From NCBI GenBank assembly GCA_021831785.1, contig JAKBMB010000007.1:186001-250000 (forward strand): a stretch of DNA of 64,000 nucleotides. The letters are read 5' to 3'. A program made the translations under genes and the position numbers. Positions 17,175 through 26,415 of the stretch are shown piece by piece. Position 1 is the first letter of the stretch; every line of letters starts with the position of its first letter. This stretch comes from Deltaproteobacteria bacterium (lineage in GTDB: Bacteria; Desulfobacterota; Binatia; Binatales; Binataceae). Below the pieces are notes generated by a model. The model saw nothing but the letters and a program-made list of their open reading frames with translations, did not search any database and was not told the origin of the DNA.

Positions 17175-18281
17175 TCAGTCCCAAGGAGAGTGCGCCTCGG
17201 TGCGCAGCGCCTCAGCAACCGCCGGATGAACAACGTGACCTTCGTAGGTGTTGAGTCCCCGGCGGATAGCCGGATCGCGCTGGCCTGCTTCGAGCACCCC
17301 ATGCTCCGCGATGGCGAGCACGTAGGGCAAAGTGGCATTGGTGAGCGCGTAGGTCGCGGTATGGGGCATTGCCGCGGGCATATTGGCCACGCAATAATGC
17401 ACCACGCCGTGACGGACGTAGGTCGGCCGTTTGTGAGTCGTCGGACGCGAACTCTCGGCGATACCGCCTTGGTCTATCGAGAGATCAACCAAGGCGGCAC
17501 CGTGCTGCATTGAGGTTAGCATCGACTCGCTAATCAGGCGCGGCGCCCGCGCGCCAGGAATCAGCACCGCCCCTATAACTAGATGCGCTTGCCTTAGCTC
17601 TTCCTCGATCGAGGCGCGGTTTGACATCAGCGTTGCGACCCGGCTACCGAGGATGTCATGCACGTAGCGCAGACGCGTCACGTCGCGGTCGACAATCGTC
17701 ACGTCCGCGCCCATACTAGCAGCCGCCTGGCAAGCGTTGGCGCCCGCAATCCCTGCGCCGAGCACAAGCATCCGAGGCGGCTTGACCCCGGTGGCACCGC
17801 TGAGCAGCATCCCGCATCCACCCATCGAGGCGTGCAGGCACCAAGCGCCGGCCAGCACTGCCATGCGTCCTGCCACTTCACTCATCGGCGCCAGCAGGGG
17901 CAAACTATGGTCGTCGAGCTGGATCGTCTCGTAGCCCAACGCAGTCACGCGACGACGCACCAGCTCGCGCGCCAAGGTCTTTTCGGCCGCGAGATGAAGA
18001 TAAGTAAACAGGAGCAACCCCGGGCGTAAGAAACGATACTCGGAAGGCCGCGGTTCTTTGACCTTGAGCACCAGCTCCGAACGCGCCCACAACTCGGCCG
18101 CCGATTTAACCACCTGCGCGCCGCTCGCACGATACTTGCTATCATCGATTCCGCTGCTCAAGCCAGCACCCGCCTGAACCAAGACGTCCTGGCCGTGATC
18201 GCGCAGCGCAATGACTCCGGCGGGGGTGATCGCAACCCGGTTCTCGTCAGCCTTTACTTCTTTCGGAATCCCTACGATCAT
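17175..18281 (-). CDS. ald: Alanine dehydrogenase
   Basis: NAD-dependent interconversion of L-alanine with pyruvate and ammonium. The N-terminus MIVGIPKEVKADENRVAITP and all key residues are present: Arg15, Lys75 (KVKEP), His96 (TYLHLA) and Asp270 (VDLSIDQGG), with the nucleotide loop LGAGIAGANA at about 174-183. Length 368 is standard. The start overlaps the livM stop in an ATGA junction, so it is translated with the importer. In this operon it probably regenerates pyruvate for the aminotransferase and releases ammonium, a pairing known from taurine and beta-alanine degradation. Confidence 0.94.
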   Translation of the reverse strand: MIVGIPKEVKADENRVAITPAGVIALRDHGQDVLVQAGAGLSSGIDDSKYRASGAQVVKSAAELWARSELVLKVKEPRPSEYRFLRPGLLLFTYLHLAAEKTLARELVRRRVTALGYETIQLDDHSLPLLAPMSEVAGRMAVLAGAWCLHASMGGCGMLLSGATGVKPPRMLVLGAGIAGANACQAAASMGADVTIVDRDVTRLRYVHDILGSRVATLMSNRASIEEELRQAHLVIGAVLIPGARAPRLISESMLTSMQHGAALVDLSIDQGGIAESSRPTTHKRPTYVRHGVVHYCVANMPAAMPHTATYALTNATLPYVLAIAEHGVLEAGQRDPAIRRGLNTYEGHVVHPAVAEALRTEAHSPWD

Positions 18282-19375
18282 GTCCTAGTCCAATAATTAT
18301 CTGCGCTACGGCGAAATCCAAACTTGCGCTTGGCGGCACAAACTTGAGTGGAACCGCGTGCGAAGCTAGCAGACGATGCCACGCCTAACCAACCCAGACG
18401 TTCGGCCAAACCCTCTAGCGCACCACAAAGACCCCGAGGCAACAAAAGCACGAAGCCTACTAGGATCAGCCCTAGTCCTACCTCCCTAAATTGCCCTAGC
18501 TCTCGCATCATCTCGTCAGCGCCCATAAGCATCAGGGAGCCGGCTACGGGACCCCAAAAAGAGCCAACGCCACCTACCACAACCATGCTCATGACTAGGA
18601 GCAGTAACGACAGCGAGAAAACGCTAGGCGAGACTGAACGGAAGTGTCCAGCGTACACCCCGCCCGCTAGACCCGTGAAAAACGACGAGAGCGCGAAGAC
18701 CAACAGCTGAAACTTGAAGCGATTGATGCCGCGACAGACGGCTAGGCTGGGATTGTCTCGCAAGGCGCGAAAGGCGAGCCAGAGCGAGCTCTGGAAGACC
18801 AGATACGTGAACACCAATGTAATGATCAAAACAACCAAAACGATGTAGTAGTCGGCGACCAACGCTTGCCACGAATTACCGAACCATGCCCTCGTACCAA
18901 GGTCGCCATACCCGGAAAAGCCCACGGCCCCGCCTGTAAACTGGCGACAAGTCGTGCCCTCCATTCTGAAGCAGTCAGTGTCAGTGATGATCAAGACATA
19001 CAGCGCCTGTGCCACGGCTAGTGTCAGCAGTGCCACGTAGGGGCCGCTCAAGCGAAGGCAGGCTATGCCCATGACGACACTTAGTACGACCGCCGCCACA
19101 GCGCCGGCCAGCATGCCCAGCCACAAGTTCAGGCCAAAGTAATAACCCAACATTGCGGTGACGTACGCCCCGAAGGCAAAAAGTGCAGTTTGAGCCAGAG
19201 AAAACACGCCCGCCACGCCGTAAAGAAGATTCCACTGGGCGGCGATAACCATGTAGAAAAAAAGCAAAATAACTTCGCCCAGAATATAGCGACTATTGAT
19301 GATCAAAGGCAGGTTAACGGCCACTGCCAGGAAAACGCTGGCAAGCCCTGCGTCCAGGCGGCCTTTGATCCTCAT
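18278..19375 (-). CDS. livM: Branched-chain-type amino acid ABC transporter permease LivM
   Basis: Integral membrane subunit of a HAAT (LivHMGF) importer, with about ten hydrophobic segments between residues 10 and 330. The family motif RALRDNPSLAVCRGINRFKF (the loop contacting the ATPase) is present at about 225, along with FFTGLAGGVYAGHF. The C-terminal 35 residues are polar. 20 bp from livH and overlapping ald, so part of a coupled operon. The substrate is not deducible from the permease alone. Confidence 0.92.
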   Translation of the reverse strand: MRIKGRLDAGLASVFLAVAVNLPLIINSRYILGEVILLFFYMVIAAQWNLLYGVAGVFSLAQTALFAFGAYVTAMLGYYFGLNLWLGMLAGAVAAVVLSVVMGIACLRLSGPYVALLTLAVAQALYVLIITDTDCFRMEGTTCRQFTGGAVGFSGYGDLGTRAWFGNSWQALVADYYIVLVVLIITLVFTYLVFQSSLWLAFRALRDNPSLAVCRGINRFKFQLLVFALSSFFTGLAGGVYAGHFRSVSPSVFSLSLLLLVMSMVVVGGVGSFWGPVAGSLMLMGADEMMRELGQFREVGLGLILVGFVLLLPRGLCGALEGLAERLGWLGVASSASFARGSTQVCAAKRKFGFRRSADNYWTRT

Positions 19376-19395
19376 TCCGCAAAGCTCCGACTTGA

Positions 19396-20286
19396 CTACA
19401 ACCGGATAGCGCGCACGCGTCCGAGCACGCCCTGAGGTCTAAGGATCAGGGTGATGATCACTAAGAGCAGAAGAAGCGGAAATCCCCAACGTGCTCCGAG
19501 CGCGAAGGCGACTGTCTGTTCCACTAAGGCGAGAGCAAAGGCCGCGATCGCCGCGCCCGGCACGCTGCCGAAGCCGGCCACGACGCACATGATAAACGCC
19601 TTGAGCATCGGATCATCGCCAAGCGTGGGAGAGAGCATAGTTATGCCGGACAGCAGTAGTCCCGAAATGCTAGCGAGTACGCCTGATATGGCCAGGACTT
19701 GAGCGTAAACGCGCTCTACGGGAACGCCCAGGATTCGAGCAAGCTCGCGATTTTGCGCGGTTGCTCGGATTGCCCGCCCAGTACGCGTTTTAGAGAGCAG
19801 TGCCGCGACAATCATCATGAATAAGAACGAAGCGACCATAACAGCGAGATTTTGCGCCGGAACGTTAATTGTCCTGATAGAAAGGCTTCCCTGGAAGCTA
19901 ACGGGCTGGCCATAAGGCTGCCCCCCGAAGACAAGTAGTACAATGTGCTCCAGCGCGGTGGCGAGACCAACGGTGGCTATGATGACAACTGTATCGAACT
20001 CTGGATTGCGCAAGAGAACACGCGCCACACCATGGTAGATAAAAAAGCCCATCAAAGCTCCTGCGCCCATGGTCGCGACAACAGCCACCGGCCACGGTGC
20101 CCCTGCATAAGTCACGGCCGCGAACGCGACGTAACCTCCCAGCGTCAGAAGCACGCCATGAGCCATGTTAAGCATCCCAAGGGCGCCCCACACCAAAGAC
20201 AAGCCGATAGCCGACAACGCGTACATACCCCCGACCGTAAGTCCGGTAACGAGGATTTGGATCGCAACGTCCATTGGCAAATTCAT
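19396..20286 (-). CDS. livH: Branched-chain-type amino acid ABC transporter permease LivH
   Basis: Second permease of the HAAT importer, 296 residues with eight or so membrane spans. Typical LivH text: GLTVGGMYALSAIGLSLVWG at the N-terminus, LNMAHGVLLTLGGYVAF, and the coupling-loop motif RAIRATAQNRELARILGVP. Its ATG overlaps the livF stop by 4 bp. The N-terminal MNLPMDVAIQ precedes the first helix directly, without a signal peptide, as expected. Confidence 0.93.
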   Translation of the reverse strand: MNLPMDVAIQILVTGLTVGGMYALSAIGLSLVWGALGMLNMAHGVLLTLGGYVAFAAVTYAGAPWPVAVVATMGAGALMGFFIYHGVARVLLRNPEFDTVVIIATVGLATALEHIVLLVFGGQPYGQPVSFQGSLSIRTINVPAQNLAVMVASFLFMMIVAALLSKTRTGRAIRATAQNRELARILGVPVERVYAQVLAISGVLASISGLLLSGITMLSPTLGDDPMLKAFIMCVVAGFGSVPGAAIAAFALALVEQTVAFALGARWGFPLLLLLVIITLILRPQGVLGRVRAIRL

Positions 20287-20999
20287 CCACCGAGATAGGT
20301 GGACAATAATTCGCCGCGCGACATCAGCTCTTGACCGCGTCCTGTCCAGGCGATCAAGCCATCGTCAAGAAGGTGCAACCGATCGGCCATGTCCACGACC
20401 CGGGCGGGATTTTCTTCGACCAAGAGAATCGTACGACCGCTGTTCTTAAGCCTACCGATTAATCTGTAAATGGAATCAGTCACCAGCGGCGCAAGCCCAA
20501 GCGACGGCTCGTCGATTAGCAGCAAGCGACCGCTAGCCATGATCGCGCGCGCAATACCCACCATGCGGCGTTCGCCGCCAGATAAGCAGCGCGCTAGCTG
20601 AGCGCTACGCTCCGATAATTTAGGCATGAGCATGCATACTTCGTCGAGCCGCCTCAAAGCCTCCTTGGCGTTGCGTTCGAGGTAGGCACCCATAAGCAGG
20701 TTCTCTCTCACGGTCATATCCGGAAACAACGCATCACCCTGGGGCACGTACGTGAGGCCAAGCCGGGCGATCTGTTCAGGTGTCAGCCCGCCCAGTGGTT
20801 TACCCAAAAATTCGACTCTACCCTTCCGACTGGGCAGTAATCCAAAAATGGTACGCAAAAGAGTGCTCTTACCGTGGCCGTTAGGACCGATGATGGTTAC
20901 TAGCTCACCCCGCGACACTGCAAGACTGATTCCTCTGAGCACGTCGCGACTCTGGTATCCGCTATGCAGATCGTGAATTTCCAGAACGACCTCGCTCAT
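20283..20999 (-). CDS. livF: ABC transporter ATP-binding protein LivF
   Basis: ATPase of the HAAT importer with Walker A GPNGHGKST, signature LSGGERRMVGIARA and Walker B LLLIDEPSLGLAP, the last typical of LivF. A longer frame begins at 21020, but the ATG at 20999 (MSEVVLEIHDLHSGY) overlaps the livG stop as ATGA and gives the normal N-terminus, so this start is chosen. 238 residues. Stop overlaps livH. Confidence 0.94.
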   Translation of the reverse strand: MSEVVLEIHDLHSGYQSRDVLRGISLAVSRGELVTIIGPNGHGKSTLLRTIFGLLPSRKGRVEFLGKPLGGLTPEQIARLGLTYVPQGDALFPDMTVRENLLMGAYLERNAKEALRRLDEVCMLMPKLSERSAQLARCLSGGERRMVGIARAIMASGRLLLIDEPSLGLAPLVTDSIYRLIGRLKNSGRTILLVEENPARVVDMADRLHLLDDGLIAWTGRGQELMSRGELLSTYLGG

Positions 21000-21778
21000 C
21001 GGCCAGTACTCCCGAGCCATTGCTGAAGCGCTTGCGCCGACCCGACACCGAGATACGTTTCCACTACGGCACTATCAGAAATCATCGCTCGGGGAGCACC
21101 TTCGAATATCTTCTGCCCGTGATGCATTATCATAACCCGATCTGACAAACGAATTAGAAACCGCATCACATGCTCGATGAGCACAATGGTCGTACCTTGA
21201 GCCGCCAATTGCTCAACCAGCTCGGCGATTCGCTCGATTTCCCCAGGGTTTAAACCTCCTACCGGCTCATCCATCAAGACTAATTGAGGGTCGGTAACCA
21301 GCGCGCCGGCAATCATTAGGAGCTTGCGATACAGCACCGGTAGCATTGCTACGGGCTCCTGGCTCATCGAGAGTAAGGCCGTCGCCTCCAGCGCGCCGTC
21401 AACGCGGGCTCGCGTAGCTTTGTCGATCCAAACCGGGGGAATTAACCGAGGCCGGTACCCGAAGCACGACGCCAGGAGTACGTTCTCTCGAACCGTCAAA
21501 CTGTCAAAGGCGGCGTTGAGCTGAAAGGTCCTGGCGACGCCAAGTTGGCAAATGCGGTCCGGCCTTAGACGGGTAATCTCAACGCCGTTTAGAAGAACTC
21601 GACCGGCCGTAGGCCGCACGAGTCCGCAGATGACGTCAAACAATGTCGTTTTGCCAGCTCCGTTGGGTCCGCCGATGCCAAGCACTTGCCCGCGCTCAAC
21701 AGTGAACGACAATCGATCGATGGCAGCCAGGGCCTCGAAGTGTACCGAAATGTCGGCGCATGTCAGGAGCGTGGTCAT
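20996..21778 (-). CDS. livG: ABC transporter ATP-binding protein LivG
   Basis: Second ATPase of the importer. Walker A GGPNGAGKTT, the LivG-typical LRPDRICQLGVARTFQ segment, and Walker B VLMDEPVGGLNPGE are visible. The signature motif is atypical: AMLPVLYRKLLMIAGALVTD stands where most LivG proteins have LSYGQQRRLEIARAL. This may weaken one ATP site. 260 residues, 22 bp after the binding-protein gene. Confidence 0.9.
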   Translation of the reverse strand: MTTLLTCADISVHFEALAAIDRLSFTVERGQVLGIGGPNGAGKTTLFDVICGLVRPTAGRVLLNGVEITRLRPDRICQLGVARTFQLNAAFDSLTVRENVLLASCFGYRPRLIPPVWIDKATRARVDGALEATALLSMSQEPVAMLPVLYRKLLMIAGALVTDPQLVLMDEPVGGLNPGEIERIAELVEQLAAQGTTIVLIEHVMRFLIRLSDRVMIMHHGQKIFEGAPRAMISDSAVVETYLGVGSAQALQQWLGSTGR

Positions 21779-21800
21779 ACTACCCAGCCCGAAGTGTGTT

Positions 21801-23099
21801 CTACAGCTTCACCCACGGCGGCTGCACAAACTTCGCCGTTGCGTACAGCGACGGAGCAATCAGCTGAGGCTCCGCCGTATAGTCTTGATGCTGGCGAAAC
21901 TGATGCGGCATACCAAGGGACGGGTCTCGCACCTGATCCGGGTAGCAGTACGCAGACTGCTCTCCAGGAATATACCGGCAGCTGCCGTTCACACCGCGAT
22001 AGATAAGGCGCAACAGCTTTTCGGCCACCAAGCGTTGCTGCCTTTCGTCGCCCGGCTCTGGCGCGCCACCTGCCAGTGCCGCGGCCAATGCCCAGTGCCA
22101 GACACCGTCGTACGTCTGCGACCCGATAAGAGGCGCCGAATTCGCGCCATACTTAGCTTTATAAGCCTTGTCGAATGGCGCCGCAAATTCATCAGGCAGC
22201 TCACCGATGACGGTGGAATATATCACGCCGTTAACCGCTTCTTTTCCGATTTGACGAAATGCGGGAAGAGACGGCCCGTACTGCATGTAAATCAAGCTTT
22301 GCGTGGGATTCGGCCGGAACTGGAGCATGAATTGCGCCAAATCTTGAGGTAGGTAGTGCGTCACCGTGATCGCCGCCGGCGGATCTTTGCGCAATTTGGC
22401 AAGCGTAGGACCCCATTGATTGTTAGGGTACGGCACTGTCTCGAACAGCGAGACCACAAAGCCATAGTCAGCCGCCTTGGCGCGAATCGCGTTGGCTATG
22501 ACAACCGAATACTCGTTTGCCGAGGTCACTATGGCTACTTTGTTGTTAAGCGCCTTCCACTGGCCCGACTCACTTAAGGTCCTAAGGAACAACAATACCC
22601 CGGGACCGTACCAATATTCCGGAGGGTCGCCTTGAAAGCAGCCGTAGTACTTATGGGTGTCACTCTTCACCTTGTTGTTGTGAGAGATAAGTGTGTTGTA
22701 ATGGATAAACAGAATATGATTATCAGCCGCGACGTCCATCTCTACCATGTTCGTGCCGACATTGTAGCCGTTGATGATCGCTGACACCTTGTACCGGTCC
22801 ACCAAGCGCTGCATCGCCTGCGTCACGACGTCAGCTCCCATCTCTTTCGTGTCCTCGATATGCAGTTGAAGCGGTCGGCCAAGAACCCCTCCGGCAGCAT
22901 TCACGTGCTCTACGGCTAACTCAAGACCATGGCGAAATTCTATCCCGTCCGCGGCGGCGAAGCCCGACAGCGGCAGAGCCGACCCAAAGGGCACTGGCGC
23001 TCGAATGTCGGCCCTGGCCATGGCGTCGTTCAGACTAGCGAGCAGTGTTGCTCCCATGCCGGTCGCGCTGGCCGTCGCAAGGAAACCGCGCCTGGTCAT
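21801..23099 (-). CDS. Periplasmic substrate-binding protein of HAAT importer (Tat signal)
   Basis: 432 residues from the chosen ATG at 23099. The N-terminus MTRRGFLATASATGMGATLL is a twin-arginine-type signal followed by an Ala cleavage region. The mature part starts like a Peripla_BP_6 (LivK/AmiC) protein: PVPFGSALPLSGFAAADG, GLELAVEHVNAAGGVLGRPL. The frame is open up to 23183, but an AAAGGA ribosome site sits about 10 nt before 23099 and a perfect palindrome lies at 23125-23139, so the longer version is disfavoured. This family branch (long proteins near deacetylases and aminotransferases) binds amides, urea or aromatic compounds as well as amino acids; the ligand here is unknown. Confidence 0.88.
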   Translation of the reverse strand: MTRRGFLATASATGMGATLLASLNDAMARADIRAPVPFGSALPLSGFAAADGIEFRHGLELAVEHVNAAGGVLGRPLQLHIEDTKEMGADVVTQAMQRLVDRYKVSAIINGYNVGTNMVEMDVAADNHILFIHYNTLISHNNKVKSDTHKYYGCFQGDPPEYWYGPGVLLFLRTLSESGQWKALNNKVAIVTSANEYSVVIANAIRAKAADYGFVVSLFETVPYPNNQWGPTLAKLRKDPPAAITVTHYLPQDLAQFMLQFRPNPTQSLIYMQYGPSLPAFRQIGKEAVNGVIYSTVIGELPDEFAAPFDKAYKAKYGANSAPLIGSQTYDGVWHWALAAALAGGAPEPGDERQQRLVAEKLLRLIYRGVNGSCRYIPGEQSAYCYPDQVRDPSLGMPHQFRQHQDYTAEPQLIAPSLYATAKFVQPPWVKL

Positions 23100-23120
23100 G
23101 ACGCTTTTTCCTTTGCTCAG

Positions 23121-23145
23121 TTTTCCGACCGATGGTCGGTCAAAA
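23121..23145. promoter_or_regulatory. Palindromic operator candidate upstream of the binding-protein gene
   Basis: Perfect inverted repeat CCGACC-GAT-GGTCGG (23125-23139), flanked by TTTT on the left and TCAAAA on the right. GACCGAC/GTCGGTC half-sites of this length are typical of TetR-family operators. It lies 26-40 bp upstream of the chosen start codon at 23099, and a TetR gene lies in the same cluster. Binding is inference. Confidence 0.55.
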
Positions 23146-23573
23146 TTGCTGCCTTTCGTGGTCAAACCTTTTTGGGATTCCATACGACCTTACCCCTGCA
23201 GATTAAAGTCGGCGGTCGACTCCCCTTCTAAAGTAGTCGCTTCATATTTACCGAGCTTTGCGCCTACGATCGGTTGGGCAACCGCTCTGTGTGGCACGAT
23301 TCGCACCGCAGTCTGCCAGCGTTCATTAGGAATGAAGCTCTAAGGGACCGCCGTAAGCAGATAAAAATGGAACATCTGAGTTCGCCCTAGTGCTCGAGCA
23401 GGCAATCTCCAAACTGACCGCCAACCAGCAATAGTACACTACGGTAATGCGACGAAGCTGATTGAGAACCTCTCCTCGATGACTGAGTTGCTGAGCAAAC
23501 ATTGCGAGGCGCGATCGCTATAAGTTCCATTGCATCTAAACCGGTAGGCTTTACCAGTTCCGTGACGCCCGCC
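23146..23573. other. Intergenic region, leader of the liv operon
   Basis: About 430 bp between the deacetylase gene and the operator of the binding-protein gene. No ORF with a recognisable protein pattern. Its size, compared with the 20-90 bp gaps elsewhere in the cluster, suggests that the transporter genes have their own promoter here. Confidence 0.4.
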
Positions 23574-24674
23574 TTAAGAAATTCGTGCGACTAGAGCGGC
23601 CACCTTATCGATAACCAGGGACTGATGGGGCTGGAGATCTTGCCCGCCCCACGCCATCATCAGCGGCTGCCAAGGATCGTCGACATGCGTCTTGACGCCT
23701 GACAATTCCTCGAGGACCGCAACCCCACAGTAAGGCACATACATTTCCGAATATCCACCCTCGTGCGTCATAAGAATCCGCCCTCCGCAAAGCTCTCGAG
23801 CGGCACTTAGCAACAGGTGCGTTAGCTCGCGATAAGCGCCGGACGACAGCATCATGCGTCCCAGGGGATCGACGCCGGATGCGTCAAACCCCGAGGGAAC
23901 AACAATGAGCTCGGGCTTAAAGCGATGCAGCGCAGGAATGACTACCCGCTCGAACGCCGCACGATACGCAGCAGCGCCGGAACCAGGAGGCAATGGTATG
24001 TTGAGATTGAAGCCCAACCCTCTTCCAGTGCCATTTTCGCTTATTGACCCGGAGTTAGGCGGGTAAAGATTCTCTTGATGCAGCGAGATCGTCAAAACGG
24101 TGGGATCTTCATAAAAGATTGCCTGTGTGCCGTTACCATGGTGTACATCCCAGTCGACGGTGGCAACGCGTCCGACACCAAGCCTGGCCTGGAGGTGGCG
24201 GATAGCGACGGCTGCGTTAGAAAAGAGGCAAAAGCCCATAGCGAGATTCGGTTGCGCATGATGACCTGGGGGACGAATCAAAGCATAGGCGTTGGTCACC
24301 TCACCGGACACGACCCCTTCACCTGCCGCAATGGCACCCCCTGCCGCGAGCAGCGCGATCTCATAGCTGCCAGCACCGAGCGGCGTAAGCCAACTGGCGT
24401 CACCGCCACCGGCGTCGCTCAGGGCCTTGATGTGCGCGATGTGTTCGCGAGTGTGAACCCGAGCGATCTCGTCGGGGGTAGCAGGACGCGGGCTGATCTG
24501 TACAAGATGGTTCAGCAGCCCGCTCACCTCAACAAGATTCCGAAAACGCCGCTTGGTTTCTGGATTCTCGGCGTGCGTCCCCGGCTGAACAGTCAAGCCC
24601 GGCGGAAACACTTGAGCCCAGTTTCCGGTGTTGTGCCACATATAGAGCTCGTGGCAGAGCCATCCCGTCGCCAT
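23574..24674 (-). CDS. HDAC-like deacetylase (class II, acetylpolyamine amidohydrolase type)
   Basis: 366 residues of the zinc-dependent histone deacetylase / acetylpolyamine amidohydrolase superfamily. Visible catalytic parts: IRPPGHHA (His138-His139 dyad), VDWDVHHGNG (zinc ligands Asp176, His178), PSGFDASGVDPLG (third ligand Asp264) and THEGGYSE (transition-state Tyr308). No signal peptide, so cytoplasmic. Bacterial members remove acetyl groups from small amines (acetylputrescine, acetylcadaverine) rather than from histones. It lies between an omega-aminotransferase and an importer, which supports deacylation of an imported N-acyl amine; the true acyl group and amine are unknown. Confidence 0.88.
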   Translation of the reverse strand: MATGWLCHELYMWHNTGNWAQVFPPGLTVQPGTHAENPETKRRFRNLVEVSGLLNHLVQISPRPATPDEIARVHTREHIAHIKALSDAGGGDASWLTPLGAGSYEIALLAAGGAIAAGEGVVSGEVTNAYALIRPPGHHAQPNLAMGFCLFSNAAVAIRHLQARLGVGRVATVDWDVHHGNGTQAIFYEDPTVLTISLHQENLYPPNSGSISENGTGRGLGFNLNIPLPPGSGAAAYRAAFERVVIPALHRFKPELIVVPSGFDASGVDPLGRMMLSSGAYRELTHLLLSAARELCGGRILMTHEGGYSEMYVPYCGVAVLEELSGVKTHVDDPWQPLMMAWGGQDLQPHQSLVIDKVAALVARIS

Positions 24675-24762
24675 TTCAACTACCCTACAAATCTGATATC
24701 ACCGGTGCTGCTTTCAGGTGAGGCGTTGTGTGGCGGGCGCGCGGTTATGTCGACAGCTAAGC

Positions 24763-26139
24763 CTATTCGACCTCGCCGATCGCCTCATCAAACGCGTCTA
24801 CGACGATATCTACGTGCTCCTTGGTAAATGTGAGTGGAGGAGAGATGATGAAGGTATCCGCCAGATTGCGAATGAGCACCCCTTTCTCGACACATCGTTC
24901 CCAGATTCGCGCTCCAAAATCTTCGGACAGATCAAAGGGTTTCTTTGTCTTCCGGTCGGCCACAAGCTCGACCGCAAGCATCAGCCCTTTTCCGCGTACG
25001 TCCCCGATATTGCGGTGCCGCGTCTGAATATCCTTGAGTCGGTCGAGAAAATATTGGCCGACCTTAGCGGCATTCGACGGCAAGTCCTCTTCTTCGACGA
25101 CTCGAAGATTGGCCAGCGCCGCCGCGCAGGCTAGCGGGTGGCCAGAATATGTATTGCCGTGCATAAAAGCTCGTGCCGTGAATTGCGCCTTGTCGTCCGA
25201 TAAAAACGCCTTCTCCACACGCGCGTTGATCAGCGTCGCGCCGAGGGGAACATAGCCGCTGTTGATACCCTTGGCAAAAACCATCAGGTCGGGCTTGACG
25301 CCCCAGGCCCGACAGCCAAACATGTTGCCGATCCGTCCGAAACCGGTCACCACTTCGTCAGAGATCAGCAGCACGTTGTGCCGATCGCAAACCTGGCGCA
25401 CGAGCGGCCAGAAGTTCGACGGCGGAACAACCACGCCGCCGGCACCTTGAACCGGTTCCGCGACGAAGGCCGCAACGCTCCCAGCTCCCTGATGAAGAAT
25501 CTCGCGTTCTAATAGTTCGGCGCAAAGTCGACCAAGCTCGATTGGGTCGGAAGTAAAAGGGTTGCGGTAGACGTGTGGCGACTCGACCTGGAAGAAGCCC
25601 GGCAGCAAAGGCTCGAACTGTTCCCGATAAACCGTCATCCCGCCGGCGGATAGCGCGCCCAGCGTAACACCGTGATATGCACGACGCAGCGAGATGATCT
25701 TGGTCCGCGCGGGTTCATCTGCGAGGCGCCAATACTGCTTAGCGAGTTTGAAGGCGGCCTCCATAGCTTCCGAGCCGCCCGAAGAGAAGAAAGCGCGCCT
25801 CATCCCTTCCTGCTCTGTCAAACGGCAAAGCTCGGCGGCCAGCGCGACGGATGGACTGTTCGTGGTGTTCCCGAATAGCGAGTAGAAACTCAGACGGTCA
25901 AGCTGCTCGACTATCGCTCGCTTGATTTCAGGCCGACCGTGGCCGACATTCACATTCCACAAGCCCGCTTGACCGTCGAGATAGCGCTTGCCCTGCCTAT
26001 CGACCACATAGACCCCATCCCCGCCTTCGATGCACAGAGGCGGATTCTTCGCCAGGAAGTTGACGTTGGCGAAGGGATACATGACATTCCGCGTCAGTCT
26101 GCCGCTCGCTGGATCTTCTACTGTCGACATTTGCGTCAC
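24763..26139 (-). CDS. Class III pyridoxal-phosphate aminotransferase (omega-amino acid:pyruvate type)
   Basis: 458 residues of the class III fold. PLP-binding Lys290 (FAKGINSGYVPLGA), Asp261 in LLISDEVVTGFGR, and SSGGSEAMEAAFKLA for phosphate binding are all present, as is the RAYHGVTLGALS motif. The N-terminal VMYPFANVNFLAKNPP resembles omega-amine/pyruvate and taurine/pyruvate transaminases, which move a terminal amino group to pyruvate to give alanine. Alanine dehydrogenase in the same cluster would close that cycle. It is the first gene of the minus-strand cluster, 88 bp before the deacetylase. Two possible starts, Met1 and Met4. Confidence 0.88.
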   Translation of the reverse strand: MTQMSTVEDPASGRLTRNVMYPFANVNFLAKNPPLCIEGGDGVYVVDRQGKRYLDGQAGLWNVNVGHGRPEIKRAIVEQLDRLSFYSLFGNTTNSPSVALAAELCRLTEQEGMRRAFFSSGGSEAMEAAFKLAKQYWRLADEPARTKIISLRRAYHGVTLGALSAGGMTVYREQFEPLLPGFFQVESPHVYRNPFTSDPIELGRLCAELLEREILHQGAGSVAAFVAEPVQGAGGVVVPPSNFWPLVRQVCDRHNVLLISDEVVTGFGRIGNMFGCRAWGVKPDLMVFAKGINSGYVPLGATLINARVEKAFLSDDKAQFTARAFMHGNTYSGHPLACAAALANLRVVEEEDLPSNAAKVGQYFLDRLKDIQTRHRNIGDVRGKGLMLAVELVADRKTKKPFDLSEDFGARIWERCVEKGVLIRNLADTFIISPPLTFTKEHVDIVVDAFDEAIGEVE

Positions 26140-26219
26140 CCAACAGAAACTTGCTTGAAATGGCCCGAAAAACTCCAGGGCTCTCGTACTCTAGGCACGC
26201 CGCTTAGAATTTGTCAAGC

Positions 26220-26233
26220 GACCAGAAGTGGTC
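26220..26233. promoter_or_regulatory. Palindrome upstream of the aminotransferase gene
   Basis: GACCA-GAAG-TGGTC is a perfect 5-bp inverted repeat about 80 bp upstream of the aminotransferase start; a related GACCAAAAGTC follows at about 26238. It shares the GACC/GGTC half-site with the palindrome at 23125-23139, so both may be bound by the cluster's TetR protein. Confidence 0.4.
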
Positions 26234-26415
26234 TAACGACCAAAAGTCTTTAAGCAGCATAACAACTGACGCAAAGTCGTTAGATAAGGGGGCAACTGTC
26301 GCACTCCACCTCACCGCCAATCATCCATCCCCCCAAGGTCTCATGGTTCTTTTTCGCGCTGGGTAAATGCTCAACGGTGCGGCGACCCCGGCCACCCCGG
26401 GGAGCTATTATCGCG

